Below are positions 1 to 5,747 of a stretch of DNA of 8,705 bases, piece by piece. Below the pieces are notes generated by a model. It was not told where the DNA came from. It did no database searches and saw nothing but the letters and a program-made list of their open reading frames with translations. A program made the translations under genes and the position numbers. How positions within the stretch are numbered: position 1 is the stretch's first letter; each line of letters starts with the position of its first letter. Origin of the DNA: a bacterium (GTDB lineage: Bacteria; Chloroflexota; Dormibacteria; Aeolococcales; Aeolococcaceae); the NCBI GenBank assembly GCA_021850405.1, contig JAJZMA010000127.1:1-8705 (forward strand). The letters are read 5' to 3'.

Positions 1-195
1 CGGGTTACCGGGAGAGCGGGTGGATCTGGCTGGGTGGGGCGAGTTCTGGTTTTGCTTCCTGCCTGTCTGTCCATGCGGTCTCTGCGGAGGTATTCATTGC
101 TGGTGCGCGGTGTCAGGGCAACAGTGATCCAGGGGGCGGGTGCCCAGCAGCGCCTGGGAAGTGTGCCGTTATCCTGCGGCTGGGCTGCAGGGTGG
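1..195. other. Flank downstream of the glucosidase, no confident gene
   Basis: No convincing gene is visible here. On the minus strand a frame is open from an ATG at 74-72 to the window edge. It would begin with a Gln/Arg/Thr/Pro-rich stretch (MDRQAGSKTRTR) and has no good ribosome binding site, so it could be the start of a gene or chance. A second minus-strand ATG, near position 99, closes after about 30 codons. Short inverted repeats (CCTGC 173-177 with GCAGG 187-191; CCCAG 143-147 with CTGGG 154-158) sit just beyond the glucosidase stop. They lack a following T-run and are poor terminators. Confidence 0.3.
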
Positions 196-1818
196 CTACT
201 CTGGTGGACCAAAAAGCGCACCCGACCATGCAGGCAGCTGCATGATCCTGGAGCCATCCTTCGTTTTGTTACGTTCCACTGCTGTGCTGGTTGTGAGCAT
301 TGGTCTGCCATGCGACGGGCAGTCCGCATCCAGATCCCCCAGGTTGAGGACGACTGTGAAAGCACCCCGGCGCCATCCCCAGGTGCTCTTTTCCGGCAAC
401 TCTGCGTAACCACTCTCCCGGAGGTCGGTGTGGCTTCTGCGGAGCGCTATCAGCTTGCGCGTGAAGTTGAGGGTTGAGTCGGCATCTTTTTTTTGATCGG
501 CTACATTGCGCTCCAGCGTTCCGAATGGGAGCCACGGAGTTACGGTAGGCGCCGTAAATCCAGCACCGGGCTCTGAATTCCACGGCATGGGAGTCCTTGA
601 GGGATCCCTGCCAATAGTGTTTCCCTGGTGAGGGACCATGGTGTCGCGCTTTTGTGAAAGGGTTATGCGGGTGTCCTCCATTCCCAGCTCGTCGCCATAG
701 TAGATGACAGGAACGCCTGGAAGCAGCAGCAGGAGCATGAGGATGCACCTGATCCTGTCCTCTTCACCGCCACCCCACCTGGTAGTAAAGCGCGACTTGT
801 CATGGTTGGAAACAGTCCAGGTCGCTGTCGCACCAGGTGGCAGGAGAGCAAAGGTCTCCCTTGTTATGGAGCGCAGGACCGAAGGGTCGAATGGTGCATC
901 CAGAAATGCTGCATTGAGGGTAAGGTGCAGTTCGGGGGCGTCTTCCGTGCCGTAGAAGGGGACCATGCGCGATGGATCGGTGACATAGGTTTCTCCATAG
1001 AGGAGCGGGGATGACTGGTACTCATCGGCAAGCCTGCGCCAGTGACGGTGAATTTCATGCACCTCGGGCTGTTCTCCGTTGTACAGGGGCCGCTGTCCAC
1101 GTTCTACCCAGTCTTTTGGGTCAAGCGGCTGCGCGGGAGGGTTGTTCCTGAGCTTTGCGTCCTTGACAATCCCATGGGCCACATCTATCCGGAATCCGGC
1201 GATGTGCCGGTCCAGCCAGAAACGTAGGATCTCATCAAAGGCAGTTTTTACCTCTGGGTTCCACCAGTTGAGGTCGGGCTGGCAGGGGAGAAAGTTGTGC
1301 AGGTACCATTCGCCGCTCTTTTCATCCAGGGTCCAGGCTGGATCTACCGTTGCAGAGAGCCAGTTGTTGGGAGGGCCCCCATCGCGCCCTGCCGCAAAGA
1401 CGTACCAGTCCCGGTGTCTCGCAGTACGCGAGCTTAAGGCGTCCGTAAACCAGGGATGACTGGAGCTTGTGTGGTTGGGCACCAGATCCAGCAGCACATG
1501 GATCCCGCGCTTGCCGGCTGCTTCCACCAGCCTGTCCATGTCATCCAGGGTCCCAAAGTCCGGATGCACGCCGGTGTAGTCCGACACGTCATACCCCCAG
1601 TCACCGTTGGGAGACGGCATGGTCGGATTGAGCCAGATCCCATCTATCCCGAGCCATGCGAGGTAATCCAGATGCTGGGTAATCCCCGGCAGGTCCCCGT
1701 ATCCATCATGGTTGGAGTCGGCAAATGAGCGTGGGTAGATCTGGTAGAGCACAGCATTCTTCCACCACGGAGCAGGCGCTGCGCGAGGATGCGTTGGGTT
1801 GGCAACTGCGGGGGGCAC
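196..1818 (-). CDS. GH13 alpha-glucosidase (oligo-1,6-/alpha-1,4-glucosidase type)
   Basis: A glycoside hydrolase family 13 enzyme, predicted to release glucose from the non-reducing end of malto- or isomalto-oligosaccharides in the cytoplasm. Numbering is from the GTG at 1818 (540 aa, normal family length). The (beta/alpha)8 barrel begins at WWKNAVLYQIYPRSF (18-32). Conserved regions are complete: DLVPNH (111-116), QPDLN (180-184), GFRIDVAHG with nucleophile D212, YGE with acid/base E276, and SNHD with transition-state stabiliser D340. PSRTPMPW (406-413) is typical of alpha-glucosidases. A short C-terminal beta domain ends at a TAG stop. No signal peptide is seen. The start is uncertain. The frame stays open to a TTG at 1923, but that extension is Pro/Arg-rich, unlike the family, and crosses an inverted repeat. 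GTG 1818 and TTG 1824 both lie near the expected start, and neither has a clear Shine-Dalgarno. Exact substrate cannot be read from sequence. It is transcribed divergently from the ATPase gene. Confidence 0.93.
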   Translation of the reverse strand: MPPAVANPTHPRAAPAPWWKNAVLYQIYPRSFADSNHDGYGDLPGITQHLDYLAWLGIDGIWLNPTMPSPNGDWGYDVSDYTGVHPDFGTLDDMDRLVEAAGKRGIHVLLDLVPNHTSSSHPWFTDALSSRTARHRDWYVFAAGRDGGPPNNWLSATVDPAWTLDEKSGEWYLHNFLPCQPDLNWWNPEVKTAFDEILRFWLDRHIAGFRIDVAHGIVKDAKLRNNPPAQPLDPKDWVERGQRPLYNGEQPEVHEIHRHWRRLADEYQSSPLLYGETYVTDPSRMVPFYGTEDAPELHLTLNAAFLDAPFDPSVLRSITRETFALLPPGATATWTVSNHDKSRFTTRWGGGEEDRIRCILMLLLLLPGVPVIYYGDELGMEDTRITLSQKRDTMVPHQGNTIGRDPSRTPMPWNSEPGAGFTAPTVTPWLPFGTLERNVADQKKDADSTLNFTRKLIALRRSHTDLRESGYAELPEKSTWGWRRGAFTVVLNLGDLDADCPSHGRPMLTTSTAVERNKTKDGSRIMQLPAWSGALFGPPE

Positions 1819-1872
1819 TTTCAAGGAAAGGATAGACCATACGCCCCTATGGGATTGGTGGCGTGCTTTCTG

Positions 1873-1902
1873 GCCAGGCGGGTGCCCTGGAAACCGCCTG
1901 GC
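1873..1902. repeat. 9-bp perfect inverted repeat with 12-nt spacer
   Basis: GCCAGGCGG (1873-1881) is matched by CCGCCTGGC (1894-1902) around a 12-nt centre that itself contains CCCTGG. It lies about 55-85 bp upstream of the likely glucosidase start. It is not followed by a T-run on either strand, so it is not a simple terminator. A transcription-factor operator for the glucosidase gene, or an RNA hairpin in a leader, are the plausible roles; neither is shown. Confidence 0.5.
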
Positions 1903-2022
1903 GGATGGGGCAAAGGGCCCCAAAAACCTCCCTGCTGGTTCCCGGTAGGACTGCTGCCGGGGCGGGCAATGGCTCGATTAGCCAAGATACTGGAACAGGT
2001 CCGTCATCCTTCCGTTACACAC

Positions 2023-2042
2023 TTGTGGGTGATTCGCCACAA
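2023..2042. repeat. 6-bp inverted repeat upstream of the ATPase gene
   Basis: TTGTGG (2023-2028) and CCACAA (2037-2042) are perfect inverted half-sites with an 8-nt spacer, about 77 bp before the ATPase ATG. The form suits a dimeric regulator, but a 6-bp match can arise by chance. Confidence 0.25.
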
Positions 2043-2107
2043 AGGGGCCTGGTTCATGATATTGTCCCTAGTAATGTCCGTCTGTGTGCGGGCTGGGCTG
2101 GATGATC

Positions 2108-2115
2108 AGGAGAGG
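2108..2115 (+). promoter_or_regulatory. Ribosome binding site fixing the ATPase start
   Basis: AGGAGAGG ends 3 nt before the ATG at 2119, and its core AGGAG (2108-2112) is 6 nt away. This is clearly the best site in the upstream open frame and is why 2119 is chosen over the upstream ATG at 1969. Confidence 0.75.
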
Positions 2116-2118
2116 ACT

Positions 2119-3417
2119 ATGGCCATAGATACTGACGGAGTTGTCGTCCCACCGTTGCTAGATATGGAGATCGGTGAGGGTGAAGAGGTGTCTGCGCCGA
2201 CACGGCAGATCATGCCGCCAAGACCTTCTGGTCTTGGGCTATTTGCAACATGGCCATCTCTTGCCAGAGACTATCGCCAGACGGAAGAGGGCGCTGTGGC
2301 CCTGTTCCCGGATGATTCAGTCGAGCTTGAGGGCAGGGTTGGGCCGCGGGAGGTTTCCGGTGCGGTTATTCCCTCCCCTGTGGGTGTAGTGCCACCTTCC
2401 ACGGCCTCGTCTGGCCAGGGATCCATGTGGCCAGCTCCTGGGCAACGCCTGGCAGCAACCCAAAAAGAGGGCGGTAGTGGCCTGGGGCTCTCTGACGCCA
2501 TGGTCAGGGACTTTGCTCCTGGTGCGTCGGTGCGCTACCGGCAGGGAGCTCCTGCCGGGTGGAGAGGGCTCGTCTGGCGAGCGACAATGGGCCATGTGGT
2601 GGTTCCGGAGTCTGCACGCGCCAGGCGGTCCGCCGAGCGGCTCACCAGGATACAGACGCCAGTAGCAGCATGTGCCAAGATCGCCTTTGCATCGGGAAAG
2701 GGAGGGGTGGGTAAAACCACCGCAACACTTCTCTGCGGAACGGCTCTTTCCCTCCTGCGGGGCGACCGGATTGTTGCCATGGATGCTAACCCGGATGCCG
2801 GATCACTGGGATGGAGGGTGGACCGCCGCACAGACAGTACGCTTTCTGATCTTCTGCGTGATGCAGATACGATAAGCCGGTACGGGGATGTGCGCTCTTA
2901 TATGAGTCAGTCTGACTCCCGGCTGGAGGTGCTTGCCTCTGCGAATAACCCCTCGATCTCGATGGCCATGGGTGACGGTGAGTACCGGCGGGCGGTGGAG
3001 ATAATAGAGCAGTACTACAGCATGCTGCTCATGGATCTGGGTACTGGCCTTGTGGACGGAGGCACCCAGGCTATCCTGGGCCTGGCATCGCAGGTAGTGG
3101 TCATAACTTCTCCGAGTGTGGACTCTGGACGGATTGCTGATTTCACCCTGGATTTTATTGAAAAGCGAGATCCAGAAAAGGCGCGTGCTGCAATCGTTGT
3201 AATCAACAATGTACGCAAGGACAGCGCTATTGATGTAGATGCACTGGATGCGCACTTTGCAAGCCGCGCTGCTGCAGTTGTGAGGGTCCCTTGGGATGCC
3301 CATCTTTCTGCCGGGGATATTCCCCGCTGGGAGCTGCTGCAGCCCCAGACGCGGGAAGCGTATCTGGATCTGGCGGCCCTGGTAGCCGCTGCCGCTGGCA
3401 CCGGGGCTCCTGGCTGA
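2119..3417 (+). CDS. MinD/ParA-like ATPase with variable N-terminal region
   Basis: A P-loop ATPase of the SIMIBI MinD/ParA class, 432 aa. Residues 1-125 are low-conservation, acidic then Pro/Ser/Gly-rich. Residues 126-180 (RDFAPGASVRYRQ, then GWRGLVWRATMG) form the linker typical of actinobacterial MinD-like proteins, including those annotated as EspI-like or type VII secretion associated. The ATPase domain has a deviant Walker A, SGKGGVGKTT (192-201) with signature K194 and catalytic K199. It also has MDANPDAGSL (221-230), Walker B MLLMDLGTG (302-310) and a conserved VRVPWDAHL near the C-terminus (388-396). No MinD-type C-terminal amphipathic helix is evident; the tail is Ala/Gly-rich. Such ATPases position or partition cargo by ATP-dependent dimerisation; the cargo here is unknown. 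No ParB, MinC or ESX gene is in view. The exporter ATPase starts 19 bp downstream, suggesting an operon. Chromosome-partition ParA is unlikely given the N-terminal region and lack of parB. Confidence 0.88.
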   Translation: MAIDTDGVVVPPLLDMEIGEGEEVSAPTRQIMPPRPSGLGLFATWPSLARDYRQTEEGAVALFPDDSVELEGRVGPREVSGAVIPSPVGVVPPSTASSGQGSMWPAPGQRLAATQKEGGSGLGLSDAMVRDFAPGASVRYRQGAPAGWRGLVWRATMGHVVVPESARARRSAERLTRIQTPVAACAKIAFASGKGGVGKTTATLLCGTALSLLRGDRIVAMDANPDAGSLGWRVDRRTDSTLSDLLRDADTISRYGDVRSYMSQSDSRLEVLASANNPSISMAMGDGEYRRAVEIIEQYYSMLLMDLGTGLVDGGTQAILGLASQVVVITSPSVDSGRIADFTLDFIEKRDPEKARAAIVVINNVRKDSAIDVDALDAHFASRAAAVVRVPWDAHLSAGDIPRWELLQPQTREAYLDLAALVAAAAGTGAPG

Positions 3418-3436
3418 ATCGGATATTATCGGTGGG

Positions 3437-4369
3437 GTGACAGGAGAGCCCGACACCAATGCCAGGACGGATGTCGCCATAGTGGTTTCTGGTCTCATAA
3501 AGCGGTATGGTGCCGTGGCTGCGGTGGATGGCCTCGATTTTTCCATAGAGGCAGGAAAGCTCACATCCATCCTTGGGGCCAACGGGGCGGGAAAGACAAC
3601 AACCCTTGAGATTATGGAGGGGCTCCGCACTGCGGACGCAGGGGAGATTCGGATCCTGGGGATGACTCCGAAGGAGGCCCGCTCCATTACCGGTGTGCAG
3701 CTGCAGGAAGGGACACTATATGAGGATCTGTCCTGCCTCGAGACGCTGCGCTTCTTTGGGCGCATGTACGGCTGTATGGTGGATGGGGCAGGTCTTCTCT
3801 CCATGGTCGGACTGGAGCAGAAGGGACATCTGCGCGCGAACCAGCTCTCAGGTGGGCAGAAGCGACGGCTGCAGATGGCAATAGCGCTGGTCAACGATCC
3901 AGAGGTGGTGATTCTCGATGAACCAACCACGGGCCTTGATCCAGTTACCAGGCGGGAAACATGGAACCTGATATCACGGCTCAAGGAGGATGGACGCACG
4001 GTGGTGCTCACCACCCATTACATTGATGAGGCCGAAGCGCTGTCTGACTGGGTAATCATTGTGGACAGGGGCAAGGTGGTTACCCAGGGAACGCCAGCGT
4101 CGCTTGTGCGGGCGGGAGGCAATACAGCGCACGTTGAGCTGGACGTACGGGACCCTGCCATGGTGCAGCGACTGGTGTCGCTTGCATCTGGAAGACAGGA
4201 GGGGGATCGCTTTGTTGCAGATACTGCGGATCCAGCGGGCATGGTACGCACCCTGGCAGAGCTGGTCCCTCCTGAGATAATGGCCAGCCTCCGGATCCGC
4301 TCCCGCTCCCTTGAGGATGTGTTTCTCGAGACAGCTGGCTATCAGCTGGAGGCACAGGTCCCTGAATGA
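3437..4369 (+). CDS. ABC-2 exporter, ATP-binding subunit
   Basis: The nucleotide-binding subunit of an ABC exporter, 310 aa, which hydrolyses ATP at the inner face of the membrane to drive the adjoining permease. All NBD motifs are intact: Walker A GANGAGKTT (47-55; Ala replaces the more usual Pro), Q-loop VQLQEG (87-92), signature LSGGQ (137-141), Walker B VVILDEP (157-163), D-loop GLDP and H-loop H194 in TTHY. Residues about 225-310 form the C-terminal extension seen in DrrA/CcmA-like exporters, ending in the common SLEDVFLETAG (291-301). The GTG start is uncertain: the only nearby purine-rich stretch, GGTGGG, abuts it. The NBD begins near residue 14, so a start at the in-frame GTG at 3482 would still keep the fold. 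It overlaps the permease gene by 4 bp. Substrate is unknown; drug, lipid or polymer export are all possible for this family. Confidence 0.93.
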   Translation: MTGEPDTNARTDVAIVVSGLIKRYGAVAAVDGLDFSIEAGKLTSILGANGAGKTTTLEIMEGLRTADAGEIRILGMTPKEARSITGVQLQEGTLYEDLSCLETLRFFGRMYGCMVDGAGLLSMVGLEQKGHLRANQLSGGQKRRLQMAIALVNDPEVVILDEPTTGLDPVTRRETWNLISRLKEDGRTVVLTTHYIDEAEALSDWVIIVDRGKVVTQGTPASLVRAGGNTAHVELDVRDPAMVQRLVSLASGRQEGDRFVADTADPAGMVRTLAELVPPEIMASLRIRSRSLEDVFLETAGYQLEAQVPE

Positions 4370-5589
4370 GTGCGCCCGTACTCTCCCAGATGGTCTCGAA
4401 AGGAACAGTTAAATGGGGCAGGAGTCTTTTCGATGTGTGGAAGGTCCAGCTGCTCCGTTTGTTCCGCAATCGCCAGGTATTTGTCTTCAATCTCCTGGTC
4501 CCACTCATGATGATCCTTATCTTTGGTGCCCTCTTCCAGGGGAAGCCCACAAAGGTGGCAGTGTCGGTGCCAGCTTCCCTTCGGCAACTGGTAGGTCACG
4601 ACCTTCCTGGTAGCTCTTTTGTCGTTGTGAACGCGACGCCATCACAGGCACGGCTGGATGTGCAGAACGGCACTGCAGAATGGGGGCTTGTGATACTCGG
4701 GGCAGCCCCTCATGGGCAGGTGGGAGGGGTCAGCCAGGGCAGTGCCGTCTCTCCGGTGCAGGGACTGTCTCTTCCTGGCGCAGATAGCGCGCTCTCCACT
4801 CCGGTTGTAGCCACGATATATCTCCAGTCTGGCAATACAACAGCCAATGGCGCATTCCAGGCAGAGGCAGGAGCTGTAGTTGCGGGCCTGAACCAGCAGC
4901 TTTCAGGCCATCCTCCAGTCGTGCTCAGCCATGTAGACAACCTCCAGGTGGCCGGTTCCGCAGTCCGGTCCGAAAGTTATGTCAGTTTCCTTACCCCTGG
5001 TGTTATTGCCTACGCCATAACAACAGCGGGCATGCTTTCTGCCGGCATGCAGCTTGTAAACGACCGGGAGCGTGGGGCATTGCGACGGATCCGGGCGACG
5101 CCAGTCCGTCTTTCGGCATTTCTGGGTGGAATTGTCGCCGCCCAGCTGGTGCTCATCATCATCCAGACTGTGATCCTCTTTGCCTCTGCCTATCTTTTCT
5201 ATGGTGTAGCTGTCCAGGGTTCACTGCTGGTTCTGGGACTGGTCTGTCTCGCAGGCGCGTTCTGCTTTCTTGCGACCGGTTTTCTGCTGGTTTCGGTATC
5301 CAAGGGACCACAGGCAGCAATTACCATGGCTAACCTCTTTACCCTGCCGCAGCTTTTTATTGCTGGCATTTTCTATCCGCTCTCGTCAGCGCCAGACTGG
5401 CTGCAGCATCTGGCTGTTGTAATGCCTCTCCGGTATTTCAGCGAGGCGTTGCGGTCGGTAGCTGCTGATGGCCTGGGATTAGGCGCCATCTGGGGGGATT
5501 TGCTGTTCCTCTTGCTGTTCGGGTGCGTTGCGGCTGTGCTCGCGCTGCGAACCTTTGCGTTTGAGCCAAGAGGCGGTGCCGCGGCATAA
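4366..5589 (+). CDS. ABC-2 type permease subunit
   Basis: The membrane partner of the preceding ATPase, 407 aa. One membrane segment near residues 38-57 is followed by a long external domain (about 58-205), then further segments near 207-229, 254-277, 287-310, 320-340 and 374-394. This one-plus-five layout with a large first loop is standard for ABC-2 permeases. The stretch MQLVNDRERGALRRIRATPV (228-247) is the conserved cytoplasmic coupling region. LFIAGIFYPLSSAP (330-343) followed by MPLRYFSEALR (353-363) matches the family's last-loop signature. The loop at 115-145 is Gly/Ser/Gln-rich and looks poorly structured. The ATG overlaps the ATPase stop as ATGA, so translation is probably coupled and the subunits made in equal amounts. 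Substrate cannot be deduced. Confidence 0.92.
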   Translation: MSAPVLSQMVSKGTVKWGRSLFDVWKVQLLRLFRNRQVFVFNLLVPLMMILIFGALFQGKPTKVAVSVPASLRQLVGHDLPGSSFVVVNATPSQARLDVQNGTAEWGLVILGAAPHGQVGGVSQGSAVSPVQGLSLPGADSALSTPVVATIYLQSGNTTANGAFQAEAGAVVAGLNQQLSGHPPVVLSHVDNLQVAGSAVRSESYVSFLTPGVIAYAITTAGMLSAGMQLVNDRERGALRRIRATPVRLSAFLGGIVAAQLVLIIIQTVILFASAYLFYGVAVQGSLLVLGLVCLAGAFCFLATGFLLVSVSKGPQAAITMANLFTLPQLFIAGIFYPLSSAPDWLQHLAVVMPLRYFSEALRSVAADGLGLGAIWGDLLFLLLFGCVAAVLALRTFAFEPRGGAAA

Positions 5590-5606
5590 GGGCCAGGGAC
5601 GCTTTC

Positions 5607-5741
5607 ATGTCGCTCAGTGAGGGCCTGGAGCACAGCATGGCACTCTTCCATGCCTGCCCAGTTTTACGACCCCGCGATATGCTGTTCTACATGGAAAAAG
5701 TGTTGGGTAGTTCATTTATGGACTTTCCACAGGAAGGCTGA
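5607..5741 (+). CDS. Candidate small protein, 44 aa, between permease gene and uvrC
   Basis: An ATG at 5607 preceded by AGGGA (5595-5599, 7-nt spacing) opens a 44-codon frame ending in TGA at 5739-5741. It starts 17 nt after the permease stop and ends 6 nt before the uvrC start, filling the gap as an operon gene would. The peptide is Met- and Phe-rich (five Met including the start), with one Cys at 17, a charged Arg-Pro-Arg-Asp centre at 21-24 and an acidic end. No membrane segment or known domain is recognised. Its last codons contain the likely ribosome binding site of uvrC, so it may act as a leader that couples uvrC translation rather than as a functional protein. Chance cannot be excluded at this length. 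Confidence 0.4.
   Translation: MSLSEGLEHSMALFHACPVLRPRDMLFYMEKVLGSSFMDFPQEG
5731..5737 (+). promoter_or_regulatory. Ribosome binding site of uvrC, inside the small ORF
   Basis: AGGAAGG lies 10 nt before the TTG start at 5748. It sits inside the last codons of the candidate small ORF, whose stop falls between it and the uvrC start. Ribosomes translating the small ORF would therefore cross this site. Confidence 0.5.
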
Positions 5742-5747
5742 GCCGGG

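Larger units (their letters stand above)
1819..2118. promoter_or_regulatory. Divergent intergenic region between glucosidase and ATPase genes
   Basis: About 300 bp separate the likely starts of the two divergent genes, so it should hold both promoters. I found no pair of -35/-10 boxes good enough to call on either strand. It contains a 9-bp perfect inverted repeat (1873-1902) and a weaker 6-bp one (2023-2042). The ATPase reading frame stays open through most of it, with an in-frame ATG at 1969, and the glucosidase frame stays open back to 1923. Part of it may therefore be coding if those longer starts are used. Confidence 0.45.

Noticed and set aside
34..477. 147-codon plus-strand frame at the window start
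   Set aside because: It overlaps the C-terminal coding part of the alpha-glucosidase on the other strand and shows no domain or ribosome binding site.
1905..1926. GGGGC/GCCCC hairpin followed by an A-run
   Set aside because: Considered as a terminator, but the stem is only 5 bp. The A-run would be a T-run only upstream of the stem on the minus strand, which is the wrong side.
1863..2105. 80-codon plus-strand frame in the divergent intergenic region
   Set aside because: It has no ribosome binding site, overlaps the repeat-bearing region and a better open frame, and its composition is not protein-like.
2803..4014. 403-codon open frame on the minus strand
   Set aside because: It lies antisense to the MinD-like and ABC ATPase genes, whose motifs are intact. 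The translation is Ser/Arg-rich with no recognisable domain, as expected of a shadow frame.
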